Positions 43,692 through 52,065 of a stretch of DNA of 64,000 nucleotides are shown here, in pieces. The notes beneath the pieces were generated by a model. The model worked only from the letters and a program-made list of their open reading frames with translations. It did not search any database and was not told the DNA's origin. The DNA comes from Trebonia sp963774945. GTDB lineage: Bacteria > Actinomycetota > Actinomycetes > Streptosporangiales > Streptosporangiaceae. The DNA lies in the NCBI GenBank assembly GCA_963774945.1, contig CAVZHA010000012.1:248001-312000 (forward strand). Reading direction: 5' to 3'. The stretch's first letter is position 1. Each line of letters starts with the position of its first letter. A program made the position numbers and the translations under genes.

Positions 43692-44462
43692 CTAGTCGCC
43701 GACCGCGCGCAGTCGCGGCACTTCGTAGACGTAGTCCTCGGCCGCGGGCTCCGGGTCAGCGTTCGAGGTGGTGTACTTGCCCGCCAGCCCGGGCGCGAAG
43801 TCCCGGCCCGAGTCCTCGTAGTCGGCCGGGACCGGGGCAGCGGCGAACTTGGCGGCGAGGGCGGCCGCGGCCGTCGCCTCCTCGGGGGTCGTGCCGTCGA
43901 TGGGCGCGCCCTCGGCCGGGGCGCTGCGCCGGGCCGTCCGGGCCCGCTCCCGTGCCCGCGCCTTGGCGCGGAGGGCGCGCTCCCGCTCCCGCGCGTGCGC
44001 GGCCGCGTCGGCCGCGCGCTGCGCCCGTTCGGCGTCGGCGTGCGCCGCCTCGCGCAGCAGCAGCAGGTACCCGGTGAGCATGATCGTGGGCGGGATGATG
44101 ACCCACAGGGCGGCCAGGCCGACGACCGCGAGCGCGATCGCCGCGATCTCGAGCAGGATCAGCATGCCGAGCAGCCGTCGGCGTCCGGTCAGGATCCGCC
44201 GTCGCGCCTCCTCGGCGCTCAGCGGCCTTGAGGGGGCGGCGGCCGGGCGCGCGGTGACGCCTGGCTCGGCCGCGGGCGGGGTGCCGTCATCCGCGAGTTC
44301 GGCCTGGTCGGCGTCGGGCGCCCCGGTCACCGGGGTCTCGCCGTCGGCCGCGATGTTCGCTTCGATGACCGCGCCGCGGGCCGAGTCGCGCTTCAGCCAC
44401 CGGGGGATGAGCACGCAGAGCCAGATCGCGATGATCGCCAGGTAAAGGATTGCGCTGCTCAT
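43692..44462 (-). CDS. sepX: SepX/GlpR-type divisome membrane protein
   Basis: 256 residues; ATG 44462 with GGGGAGG seven bases upstream. An N-terminal helix (SSAILYLAIIAIWLCVLIPR) is followed by an Asp/Ala/Pro loop, a second helical block RRRILTGRRRLLGMLILLEI with a double membrane segment (AALWVIIPPTIMLTGYLLLL) and a basic coiled coil (RERERALRAKARARERARTA). This matches the SepX/GlpR family of actinobacteria, which in Streptomyces works with FtsZ/SepF at division septa. The location at the end of a galU-moeA-moaC-mogA-rimJ run is its conserved context. Confidence 0.85.
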   Translation of the reverse strand: MSSAILYLAIIAIWLCVLIPRWLKRDSARGAVIEANIAADGETPVTGAPDADQAELADDGTPPAAEPGVTARPAAAPSRPLSAEEARRRILTGRRRLLGMLILLEIAAIALAVVGLAALWVIIPPTIMLTGYLLLLREAAHADAERAQRAADAAAHARERERALRAKARARERARTARRSAPAEGAPIDGTTPEEATAAAALAAKFAAAPVPADYEDSGRDFAPGLAGKYTTSNADPEPAAEDYVYEVPRLRAVGD

Positions 44463-44643
44463 CGGGCTGCCTCCCCTCGGTCGTTTCGGCACCTGGCATG
44501 TAACGCAGCGTAAAGGGACCGCCCGCTTGATAACGAGTACCTGCGCGGCGTGTCGCGAAGATCAAAGGCAAAGATCCGTTATGCGGGAGCGTTTCGCGGC
44601 CCGTCCCGGCTTCCCGAAGCTGCCATCCCCTTCCCCGAAGCTA

Positions 44644-45285
44644 TTAGGCGCCGGAGCGCGATGCGGCGAGCGAGCTCCGCCACCGGGGCAGCATCCCGGT
44701 CGGCACTTCCTCGGCGGTGATCGCGTAGCAGATGTGGTCGCGCCAGGTGCCGTTGATATGCAGCTGCCTGACCCGGATCCCCTCGTCGCGGAACCCCAGC
44801 TTCTCCACCACCCGCCGGGACGCGGCGTTCTCCGGCCGGATGGACGCCTCCAGCCGATGCATGCCCATCACCCGAAAGCAGTGGTCGACTGCCATCGCCA
44901 GCGCGGTCGGGATGATCCCCTTGCCCGCGAACGATTCGTCGACCCAGTAGCCGATCTGACCGGACCGCGACGACCCCCAGACGACCGACCCGACGGTGAG
45001 CTGCCCGGCGAAGTGCCCGCCGTAGCTGACCACCCAGGGCAGGGCGATTCCCTGCCTGGCCTCGCGCCGCATGGTGCGCACCATCGAGACGTAGGGCCCG
45101 ATCGACGAGCGGTGCAGCGGGGTCTCCGGGTTGGACGGCTCCCAGGGGCGCAGCCACGAGGCGTTTCGCACCCGGATCTCGCGCCAGGCGCGCGCGTCGG
45201 AGACCCGGACCGGGCGCAGCACGACCGGTGCATCGAGCAGGTCTGGCTCGGTTAGGGTGGCCGGCCACCCCTGGATGCGTCCCAC
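44644..45285 (-). CDS. rimJ: RimJ/RimL-type GNAT acetyltransferase
   Basis: 213 residues from a GTG start. GNAT features: PVVLRPVRVSDARAWREIRV, GQLTVGSVVWGSSRSGQIGY, the acetyl-CoA loop WVDESFAGKGIIPTALAMAV, and MGMHRLEASIRPENAASRRV. RimJ-like proteins acetylate ribosomal protein or peptide N-termini. In actinobacteria, including M. tuberculosis Rv0995, it lies exactly here between the Moco genes and the membrane protein now called SepX. Confidence 0.88.
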   Translation of the reverse strand: MGRIQGWPATLTEPDLLDAPVVLRPVRVSDARAWREIRVRNASWLRPWEPSNPETPLHRSSIGPYVSMVRTMRREARQGIALPWVVSYGGHFAGQLTVGSVVWGSSRSGQIGYWVDESFAGKGIIPTALAMAVDHCFRVMGMHRLEASIRPENAASRRVVEKLGFRDEGIRVRQLHINGTWRDHICYAITAEEVPTGMLPRWRSSLAASRSGA

Positions 45286-45345
45286 GGCGTCGAATCATTC
45301 CCTTGAGAGGCGCTTTATGCCATCCGATCTAGCGTAGGCGCAACC

Positions 45346-45872
45346 TTATGCGGTATCGGACATCTGGCCCGTCCCGGGGGCCGTGTCGGCCCGCGGATGA
45401 TCGCCGCCGCGGATCTGGTCGACCGCGTGCACCAGGATCGGCCGCAGCACGCTCATCCCGTCCCGAACACCGCCCGATGACCCCGGCAGGTTGACGATCA
45501 GCGTCCGACCGGCCACGCCCGCGAGCCCTCGGGAGAGGATCGCCGACGGGATCCCGGCGGCGGCGCCGTGCCGTGCGCAGGGCCTCCGCGATGCCGGGAA
45601 TCTCCCGGTCGAGTACCCGCCTGGTCATCTCCGGGGTCAGGTCGGTCGGGCTAAGGCCGGTGCCGCCGGTGGTGACGACCACGTCGTACGCCGGCCGTGA
45701 CCGAGTCGCGGAGAACCTGCTCGACCGCCTCGCCGTCCGGTATCACCAGCGGCCCGTCCACCACGTCGCACCCGGCCGAGCGAAGCAGCTCCATCAGCAC
45801 CGGGCCGGAACGGTCCGGGTACACCCCGGCCGCCGCCCGGTTGGACACGGTGATGGCGATCGCCTTGATCAT
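45346..45872 (-). CDS. mogA: MogA/MoaB molybdopterin adenylyltransferase (two frameshifts)
   Basis: The ATG at 45872 overlaps the moaC stop (ATGA). The text reads IKAIAITVSNRAAAGVYPDR, SGPVLMELLRSAGCDVV; an indel near 45685 shifts to VVTTGGTGLSPTDLTPEMTR, the TGGTG substrate loop, and a second near 45575 to GIPSAILSRGLAGVAG and LIVNLPGSSGGVRDGM, the PGSxxA/G-type C-terminal motif, with a stop at 45346. This enzyme adenylates molybdopterin before metal insertion by MoeA. Confidence 0.85.
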
Positions 45873-46352
45873 GCCCGCCGCCAGGCGCCCGAGCGGCCGC
45901 CGTCCTTGGCTTCGAGCCGGACGTCGGTGATCACCGCGCTCTTGTCGACCGCCTTGATCATGTCGATGAGCGTCAGCGCGGCGACGGACGACCGAGGTCA
46001 GCGCCTCCATCTCGACGCCCGGTCCGGTCGGCGGTTCGCACCTGGGCGGTGATCTCGACGCCCCGTCGTCGACACCTCAAGATCGACCGTGACGCCGTGG
46101 ATCGCGAGCGGGTGGCAGAGCGGGATCAGGTCCGGTGTCCGCTTGGCCGCCGGCGATGCCGGCGATCCTGGCGACCGCGAGGGCGTCGCCCTTGGGCACC
46201 GTGCCGTCGCGCAGCGCCGCGACGGCCTCGGCCGACAGCAGCACCCGGCCGGATGCGGTGGCGGTCCGCACAGTCACGTCCTTGGCCGAAACGTCGACCA
46301 TCCGCGCCCGGCCCGCCTCGTCCAGGTGGGTCAGCCTCGGCGCGAGCAGCAT
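45869..46352 (-). CDS. moaC: MoaC cyclic pyranopterin monophosphate synthase (two or more frameshifts)
   Basis: The reading begins RLTHLDEAGRARMVDVSAKD, then TASGRVLLSAEAVAALRDGT and, after an indel near 46135, AKRTPDLIPLCHPLAIHGVT with the active-site Lys and CHPL motif. A further indel near 46065 restores VEITAQVRTADRTGVEMEAL and a stop overlapping the mogA ATG. MoaC makes cPMP from the MoaA product in Moco synthesis. moaA is not in this window. Confidence 0.85.
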
Positions 46353-46355
46353 CGC

Positions 46356-47682
46356 TCATACGAGCAGCGTACGCGTCGAGTAGCTGATCGCTTCGGATTC
46401 AAGCCCCAGATCAAGATCAATTTGTCGAACGGTCCCGCCGGCACGTACGGCAGCACGAGCACGTCGACCTGTGGCCAGGCCGCCGAGGCTGGTCTCCCAC
46501 TCGGGGACGATGACGAGCGCGTTGGCCCGGCCGAGGTCGGCGATCGGTGCGAGGCCGTCCCGACAGCGGGCGACCTTGCTCCGTCTAGCACCCCGCGCAG
46601 TCGGACCGCCGTCCGGACGACGACCGCCGCCTCGCTCAGCGTCGCCGGGACGGGGAGGCCGAGGTCGGACGCTCCCTGCAGCGCCGCCAGCGCCGGCCGG
46701 ACGAAGATCTGGAACGACACGTAGGCGCTGACCGGGTTGCCGGGCAGGGTGAAGATCGGCATCCGGCTCCTCGCCGATCACGCCGAACCCCTGCGGCATC
46801 CCCGGCTGCATCGCCACCTTGCGAAGGTGCACCGTGCCGAGTCGCGACAGCACTTCCTTGACCACGTCGTGCTCGCCGCCCATGCTCACCCCGCCGGTGG
46901 TGATCAGCAGGTCGGCCCGGATGAGCTGATCCTCGAGCGCCGGCAGCACGGCGTGCGGGTCGTCCGGGACGACCGCGCGCCGGTAGGCCAGCGCGCCCGC
47001 TTCCCTGGCCGCCGCCGTCAGCATGTGGCTGTTGGAGTCCCGATACGGCCGGGCACTAGCGGGGTGCCGGCTCGGTCAGCTCGTCGCCGGTCGAGAACAC
47101 CACCACCCGGGGCCTCGGCCGGACCGTCACCTGCCTGCGCCCGGCCGACGCCGCCACCGCGACGTGCATCGGGCGCATCCGGGTTCCCGGCCGTCAGCAG
47201 GGTCTCGCCCGCGACCGCGTCGCCCCCGGTGTAACGCACGTTGGCGCCGGCCCGGCGCGGCGGTAGATCTCGACGGCGGCGACGCCGCCGTCGGTCCACT
47301 CGACCGGGACGACGGCGTCCGCCCCGGCCGGCATCGGCGCGCCGGTCATGATCCTGATCGCAGTGCCCGGCACCAGCCGGTAGACGCCGATGTCGCCCGC
47401 CGCGATCTCGCCCGTGACCCGGAGCGTCGACGGCGACTCCTGCGACGAGTGCTCGGTGTCGGCCGCCACCACCGCGTAGCCGTCCATGCTCGAGTTGTCG
47501 AACGAGGGAAGCGATACCGCCGCCGTCACGTCCTCCGCCAGCACGCAGCCCTCGGCGTCGGAAAGCTCGAGGCTGGTCGGCACGAGGGGGCTGATGGCGG
47601 ACAGGATCGCCGACTGGTAGGCCTCGACCGTGCTCTGCGAGCTGTCCACCACCGGGTGGGCCGGTATCCGGCCCGACGTCAC
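46356..47682 (-). CDS. moeA: MoeA molybdopterin molybdotransferase (several frameshifts)
   Basis: A GTG at 47682 overlaps the galU stop (GTGA). The N-terminal part is intact: VEAYQSAILSAISPLVPTSL, AVSLPSFDNSSMDGYAVVAA and TAIRIMTGAPMPAGADAVVP. After about 47250 indels follow (near 47170, 47035, 46760, 46560 and 46480), but ADLLITTGGVSMGGEHDVVK, KVAMQPGMPQGFG and FTLPGNPVSAYVSFQIF are readable in alternate frames. This is domain III with the GGVSxG and PGNPVS motifs. MoeA inserts molybdate into adenylated molybdopterin. The C-terminus is between 46331 and 46480. Confidence 0.88.
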
Positions 47683-48581
47683 CGGTGCTCTTCGAGGTAT
47701 TCGCGCAGCCAGGGAATGAACTCCTCGGCCAGGTCGGGGCGCTCGCCCGCGAACATCACCATGGTCCGAAGGTAATCCAGCTTGTTACCGGTGTCGAAGC
47801 GACGGCCGCTGAACAGCACCCCGCGCAGCTCGCCCTTGGCGGCGAGCACCTTGAGCGCATCGGTGAGCTGGATCTCGCCGCCCCGCCCGGGCTGGGTGTC
47901 GCGCAGCACGTCGAAGACCTCGGGGTCGCACACGTACCGCCCGATGATGATCCACCGGCTCGGCGCGTCCTCGGGTGACGGCTTCTCCACCAGGTCTGTG
48001 ATCATCACCACATCGTCTTCGCCGGTCCGCTCGATCGCCGCGCAGCCGTAGAGGTAGACCTCTTCGGGATCGACCTCCATGAGGGCCACGACGCTGCCGC
48101 CGAACTCGTTCCTGACGTCGATCATCCGCGTCAGCAGCGGGTCCCTGGGGTCGATGAGGTCGTCGCCGAGCAGCACCGCGAACGGCTCGTGGCCCACGTG
48201 CTGCGCCGCTTGCAGGACGGCGTGACCGAGCCCCCGAGGGTCGCCCTGGCGGACGTAGTGCATGGTCGCGAGGTCGCTCGACTCGCGCACAAGGGCGAGC
48301 TTGTCCCAGTCTTCCTTAGCGGTGAGGGCTTCCTCGAGCTCGTAGTTCCGGTCAAAATGATCTTCTATGGAGCGCTTGCTCCGGCCCGTGATCAGCAGCA
48401 CATCGTTGAGGCCAGCGGAGACGGCCTCCTCGACGACATACTGAATCGCTGGCTTGTCGACGACAGGCAGCATTTCCTTGGGCGTCGCTTTTGTCGCTGG
48501 CAGGAACCGCGTTCCCAGCCCAGCGGCGGGCACCACGGCCTTGGTCACTGCTGGCGTCCTGGCATTGCCGGTATCGACCAT
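47679..48581 (-). CDS. galU: UTP-glucose-1-phosphate uridylyltransferase GalU
   Basis: 300 residues from ATG 48581. The nucleotide-binding motif AVVPAAGLGTRFLPATKATP is followed by KEMLPVVDKPAIQYVVEEAV, then FAVLLGDDLIDP (metal site), ITDLVEKPSPEDAPSRWIII and FSGRRFDTGNKLDYLRT with the substrate-binding Lys. GalU makes UDP-glucose for cell-wall and trehalose synthesis. It overlaps moeA by four bases and is divergent from the 5-FCL gene with a 32-base gap. Confidence 0.95.
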   Translation of the reverse strand: MVDTGNARTPAVTKAVVPAAGLGTRFLPATKATPKEMLPVVDKPAIQYVVEEAVSAGLNDVLLITGRSKRSIEDHFDRNYELEEALTAKEDWDKLALVRESSDLATMHYVRQGDPRGLGHAVLQAAQHVGHEPFAVLLGDDLIDPRDPLLTRMIDVRNEFGGSVVALMEVDPEEVYLYGCAAIERTGEDDVVMITDLVEKPSPEDAPSRWIIIGRYVCDPEVFDVLRDTQPGRGGEIQLTDALKVLAAKGELRGVLFSGRRFDTGNKLDYLRTMVMFAGERPDLAEEFIPWLREYLEEHR

Positions 48582-48613
48582 GCGTCTACAGTAGTGACTT
48601 CCTAGGGGGCAAA

Positions 48614-49255
48614 GTGCACGACACACCCGGCTCTGCGCCCGTTGAGAGCTCCGCCGGCGCCGATAAGGCCAGCCTGCGTCGACGCCTTGCAACGGCTCGC
48701 GCGGCAATGTCGGATTCGGCCCGCGCGCAGGCGAGCCGCCTTATCCGGGACCACGTGCTTGAAATGCCCGAGGTGGCCGCGGCCGGGACGATCGCGGCGT
48801 ACTACTCAATCGGCACGGAACCGGACACCCGCCGGCTCATCTTCGCGCTCTGGAAGCGCGGCAGCTACGTCGTGCTGCCGGTCCTGCTGCCCGACGGCGA
48901 CCTCGACTGGGCCTCCTACGAGGGGCCCGATTCGGTCGCGCCGGGTCCGCGCGGGCTGCTCGAGCCGGCGGAGCCGGCCCGCGGGCCCGCCACCGTCGCC
49001 CGGGCGGACGTCGTCCTCGTGCCCGCCCTTGCGGTCGACGCGCGCGGTTACCGGCTGGGCCGCGGCGGCGGGTCCTACGACCGGGCGCTGGCCCGGGTGA
49101 GCGGCCAGGTGCCCACGATCGCGCTGCTGTACGACGACGAGCTGCTCCCGACAGTGCCGACCGAGGCCCATGACCAGCGGGTTCGGCTGGCCGCGAGGCC
49201 GGGGACGGGGCTGACGCGACTGCCCGCCGCCGACGGCGGGCGGACCGCGGAATGA
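48614..49255 (+). CDS. 5-formyltetrahydrofolate cyclo-ligase
   Basis: 213 residues from GTG 48614 with AGGGGG upstream. Motifs include DKASLRRRLATARAAMSDSA, IAAYYSIGTEPDTRRLIFAL, DVVLVPALAVDARGYRLGRG and GGSYDRALARVSGQ, the conserved GRGGGYYDR-like loop with one Tyr replaced by Ser. It converts 5-formyl-THF into 5,10-methenyl-THF with ATP. The divergent position from galU, and the FmdB gene next, are conserved with M. tuberculosis (Rv0992c/Rv0993). Confidence 0.92.
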   Translation: MHDTPGSAPVESSAGADKASLRRRLATARAAMSDSARAQASRLIRDHVLEMPEVAAAGTIAAYYSIGTEPDTRRLIFALWKRGSYVVLPVLLPDGDLDWASYEGPDSVAPGPRGLLEPAEPARGPATVARADVVLVPALAVDARGYRLGRGGGSYDRALARVSGQVPTIALLYDDELLPTVPTEAHDQRVRLAARPGTGLTRLPAADGGRTAE

Positions 49256-49278
49256 GCCGCCCGCTGACGCGGTTATCC

Positions 49279-49305
49279 TTAGCAGTCAGCTAGTGCGAGT
49301 GCTAA
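49279..49305 (+). promoter_or_regulatory. CIRCE element (HrcA operator) upstream of the FmdB-like gene
   Basis: TTAGCAGTC, nine bases, GAGTGCTAA matches the CIRCE consensus TTAGCACTC-N9-GAGTGCTAA at 17 of 18 positions. It ends 39 bases before the FmdB GTG. HrcA binding here would repress the gene in the absence of heat or misfolding stress. Confidence 0.85.
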
Positions 49306-49344
49306 TCTAGCTCACCGATTTTTGGTTCCGCCCGGGAGGAATGC

Positions 49345-49731
49345 GTGCCCACTTACCAGTACCGTTGCACCGAATGCGGTGGCGAGCTCGAGGCGGTGCA
49401 GAAGTTCACCGACGAGCCGCTGACGGTCCACCAGGACTGCGGCGGCCGCCTGCGCAAGGTCTTCTCGCCGGTTGGGATCGTGTTCAAGGGGTCCGGCTTC
49501 TACCGGACCGACAGCCGCAAGGGGTCGACCGCCTCGGAGCCCGCGTCGGCTTCGCCGGCGGCCTCAGGGTCTTCGGCCGACTCACCGTCGTCTTCCTCGG
49601 CTGGCGGCGAAAAGTCCGGGAGCAGCGACAAGTCCTCGTCCTCGTCGGGCGACAAGAGCACGGCCTCGTCGTCGTCCTCCTCGTCTTCATCTTCATCGCC
49701 CTCGAAGTCTTCGGCGGAAAAGGTTGCCTGA
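49345..49731 (+). CDS. FmdB-type zinc-ribbon, Ser-rich protein (Ruc-like)
   Basis: 128 residues from GTG 49345 with GGGAGGA upstream. The zinc ribbon reads MPTYQYRCTECGGELEAVQK with Cys8 and Cys11, then HQDCGGRLRKVF, giving His29/Cys32 where the family has CxxC. The rest is GIVFKGSGFYRTDSRKG and a long Ser-rich tail with Lys. This is the pattern of M. tuberculosis Rv0991c (Ruc), a redox-activated chaperone whose gene is HrcA-regulated. The CIRCE upstream and the 5-FCL/galU neighbourhood agree with that. The gene is three bases from mtnP. One Cys is His here, so redox control may differ. Confidence 0.88.
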   Translation: MPTYQYRCTECGGELEAVQKFTDEPLTVHQDCGGRLRKVFSPVGIVFKGSGFYRTDSRKGSTASEPASASPAASGSSADSPSSSSAGGEKSGSSDKSSSSSGDKSTASSSSSSSSSSSPSKSSAEKVA

Positions 49732-49734
49732 CCG

Positions 49735-50559
49735 ATGATGCCGGTCGCGGACATCGGGGTCATCGGCGGTTCCGGTTTCTACGAGTTCCTGACCGACGCC
49801 GAGGAGGTGCCGGTCGAGACGCCGTTCGGCCAGCCGAGCGAGCCGGTCCTGGTCGGCGACGTGGCGGGCCGCCGGGTGGCGTTCCTGCCGCGACACGGTA
49901 GGGACCACCGCTTCCCGGCGCACAAGATCCCCTACCGGGCCAACCTGTGGGCGCTGCGCGCGCTCGGCGTGCGCCGCATCCTGGCCCCAAGCGCGGTCGG
50001 ATCGCTCACCGCCTCCTACGGTCCTGGCACCCTGGTCATCCCCGACCAGCTGGTGGACAGGACCGGGGGCCGCGTCCAGACGTTCTACGACGAGTTCGCG
50101 GTGCACGTGCCGTTCGCGGACCCGTACTGCCCGTCCGGCCGAGCCCACGCGGTCGAGGCCGCGCGCAAGAACGGCTGGGTGCCGGCCGGCACCGGGACGC
50201 TGGTCGTGATCGACGGGCCGAGGTTCTCCACCCGGGCGGAGTCGCAGTGGTACGCGGCCCAGGGCTGGACGCTGGTCGGGATGACTGGCCACCCGGAGGC
50301 GGTGCTCGCCCGCGAGCTCGCGCTCTGCTACACCACCCTCGCGCTCGTCACCGACACCGACGCCGGCGTGGACGAGGGTGACGGGGTAACGCAAGCCGAG
50401 GTCTTCGAGGTGTTCGGTAAGAACATGACCCGGCTGCGAGACCTGGTGGCGAAGGTCATCGCCGCGTTCCCGGTCGATCGGGAAGACGATCTCTGCGCCC
50501 ACGCGCTCGACGGGATACAGGTACCGATCGAGTTGCCGTTATGCCGCTATTGTTTGTGA
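49735..50559 (+). CDS. mtnP: S-methyl-5'-thioadenosine phosphorylase
   Basis: 274 residues. It has the phosphorylase core: DIGVIGGSGFYEFL (phosphate loop), RVAFLPRHGRDHRFPAHKIP, YRANLWALRALGVRRILAPS, VIPDQLVDRTGGRVQTFYDE, VVIDGPRFSTRAESQWYAAQ and GMTGHPEAVLARELALCYTT. The RH..H residues and MTGHPE distinguish MTAP-like enzymes. It salvages MTA from polyamine or quorum-signal chemistry, cleaving it with phosphate. It starts three bases after the FmdB gene, so it may share heat regulation. Confidence 0.92.
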   Translation: MMPVADIGVIGGSGFYEFLTDAEEVPVETPFGQPSEPVLVGDVAGRRVAFLPRHGRDHRFPAHKIPYRANLWALRALGVRRILAPSAVGSLTASYGPGTLVIPDQLVDRTGGRVQTFYDEFAVHVPFADPYCPSGRAHAVEAARKNGWVPAGTGTLVVIDGPRFSTRAESQWYAAQGWTLVGMTGHPEAVLARELALCYTTLALVTDTDAGVDEGDGVTQAEVFEVFGKNMTRLRDLVAKVIAAFPVDREDDLCAHALDGIQVPIELPLCRYCL

Positions 50560-50560
50560 T

Positions 50561-51157
50561 GTGACATCACTGGGGATTCCAGCCACTGGTTCCGCCGAGG
50601 TGCACGTGCTGCACAACGGATACGTCGGCCTCGACGGCGACGATGAGCGCGTGAGCGGCACGGTCACCTTGATCCGCGACGGCGACGCCGTCATCATCGT
50701 CGACCCGGGGATGGTCGCCGACCGCGACGCCCTCCTCGCCGCCCTCAAGGCGCACGGCCCGGCGCCGCAGGACGTGACCGACGTGGTGTTCAGCCATCAC
50801 CACCCCGATCACACGGTCAACGCCGCGCTCTTCGGCAACGCGCGCATTCACGATCACTGGGCGGTCTACGAGGGCGACCGATGGCTCGGCCGGGACGCGC
50901 ACGGCGCGCAGCTCGGCCCTTCGGTCCGGCTGCTGCGGACCCCGGGGCACACCGGCGAGGACATCTCCACGGTCGCGTCCGCCCCGGACGGCGTCTACGT
51001 CTGCACCCACGCCTGGTGGTCGGCGGACGGCCCGGAGGTGGATCCGCTCGGCGCCGACCAGGCGGCCCTGACCGCGAGCAGAAAGCTGCTGCTTGAGTTC
51101 GCGGACGTGATAATTCCCGGCCATGGGGCGCCGTTCCGCCCGGGCACTCCCGCCTAA
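50561..51157 (+). CDS. Metallo-beta-lactamase-fold hydrolase
   Basis: 198 residues from a GTG that starts directly after the mtnP stop. The MBL motif reads VVFSHHHPDHTVN (HxHxDH), with further metal ligands in LRTPGHTGEDIS and DVIIPGHGAPF. An Asp lies in VIIVDPGMVADRD. It resembles single-domain MBL hydrolases such as MBLAC1-like proteins. The substrate is unknown. The co-directional spacing suggests it is part of the fmdB-mtnP operon. Confidence 0.88.
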   Translation: MTSLGIPATGSAEVHVLHNGYVGLDGDDERVSGTVTLIRDGDAVIIVDPGMVADRDALLAALKAHGPAPQDVTDVVFSHHHPDHTVNAALFGNARIHDHWAVYEGDRWLGRDAHGAQLGPSVRLLRTPGHTGEDISTVASAPDGVYVCTHAWWSADGPEVDPLGADQAALTASRKLLLEFADVIIPGHGAPFRPGTPA

Positions 51158-51180
51158 CAACAGCCGTGATCCGGGGCCGC

Positions 51181-51220
51181 GGCAGGATATCCTGCCCTCA
51201 CTGTGACTATCCGTCACAGT
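51181..51220. promoter_or_regulatory. Two perfect dyads ahead of the anti-sigma-like ATPase
   Basis: GGCAGGATATCCTGCC (51181-51196) is a perfect 16-base palindrome. ACTGTGAC and GTCACAGT around TATCC (51200-51220) form a second one. They lie between the MBL-fold gene and the ATP-binding protein gene and are good operator candidates. Confidence 0.5.
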
Positions 51221-51347
51221 TCAGGTGTAACAGGGACACGGTGCGCACCGGGGTGACTACGCTAACGTGCCGTGCGGTTAATCTCCCGTTCGGTAGGAGA
51301 CTGCTCGGCGCAGCCGTTCCGCCGGGGTCGAAGTCAGCGAGTGGCAC

Positions 51348-51794
51348 GTGGCTGACTGGCCGTTGACCTCAGATCTGGGTCCGCTCGGCGCCCTGCCGAC
51401 CGCGCCCCGCCTCGCCCGGGGGTTCATCGGCGTGGTGCTGAACGGCTGGGGCCTCGACCCGCTCATAGAGACCACCGAGTTGGTGGTCAGCGAGCTGACC
51501 ACCAACGTCGTGCAGGCGGTGACGGGCGCCGACGGGAGCCTCAGGTACGACGCCGAGGGGAAGCTGCCGCTGCTGTGGGTGCGGCTGTCCTCCGACCGGA
51601 TCCGGCTGATGGTCGAGGTCTGGGACACGCTCCCGGCCGCGCTCGGCGCGCCCGCCATGCGCCACCCGGACGAGGACGAGGAATCCGGCCGCGGCCTGGA
51701 ACTGATCGAGGCGCTCTCGGATGACTGGAACTGGGAAGCAGTTCCTGGCTGGCACGGCAAGCGCGTGTGGGCTGTGCTGCCAGTTCACGAGTAG
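51348..51794 (+). CDS. HATPase_c_2 anti-sigma regulatory ATP-binding protein
   Basis: 148 residues from a GTG start. It is a single kinase-like ATPase domain: LARGFIGVVLNGWGLDPLIE, TTELVVSELTTNVVQAVTGA (N-box, here TNVVQA), RLMVEVWDTLPAA (G1) and DEDEESGRGLELIEALSDDW (G2). Such short proteins are RsbW/SpoIIAB-like anti-sigma factors, abundant in actinobacteria. No anti-anti-sigma or sigma gene is adjacent. It has two dyads upstream and a large hairpin after it. Confidence 0.85.
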   Translation: MADWPLTSDLGPLGALPTAPRLARGFIGVVLNGWGLDPLIETTELVVSELTTNVVQAVTGADGSLRYDAEGKLPLLWVRLSSDRIRLMVEVWDTLPAALGAPAMRHPDEDEESGRGLELIEALSDDWNWEAVPGWHGKRVWAVLPVHE

Positions 51795-51813
51795 TTGTTG
51801 TGTCGCTGGGCTT

Positions 51814-51892
51814 GCCAGTGTCCGGCGCGCCAAGTCCTCCCCTGCCCGGAAAAACGCTCGGGCAGGGGAGGAACGGCGCGGCGGACACTGGC
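51814..51892. terminator. Long stem-loop (about 79 bases), probable terminator
   Basis: GCCAGTGTCC pairs with GGACACTGGC, then GCGCC with GGCGC, then CCTCCCCTGCCCG with CGGGCAGGGGAGG around a ten-base loop: 28 pairs in three blocks broken by small internal loops. It starts 20 bases past the ATPase gene. Its size and structure are more than a simple terminator needs. Confidence 0.6.
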
Positions 51893-51941
51893 GGCGCCCG
51901 CTTCTCTAACCACCGGGGGCTCAACCACGGTTGCCGTGGGT

Positions 51942-52049
51942 GGGCTGACGCGGACGTAACCCGTTAGGGATCCCTCTCTTGGGCTGACGCGGGCGTGTCC
52001 GGTTCAGGGGCCCCTCTCTTGGGCTGGCGCGCGCCTTAGCGGGTCCAGG
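51942..52049. repeat. Two and a half copies of a 39-40-base tandem repeat
   Basis: GGGCTGACGCGG or GGGCTGGCGCG begins at 51942, 51981 and 52021, each unit ending in CCCTCTCTT. The copies are imperfect. They immediately precede the larger repeat field. Confidence 0.6.
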
Positions 52050-52065
52050 TGTCAGTGCCCCACCC

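Noticed and set aside
43635..44231. Plus-strand 198-codon frame over sepX
   Set aside because: Antisense to sepX, which has transmembrane segments, a good ribosome-binding site and conserved context.
51200..51220. CRP/GlxR-type binding site
   Set aside because: TGTGA and TCACA are present but separated by seven bases, not six, so the match to the consensus fails.
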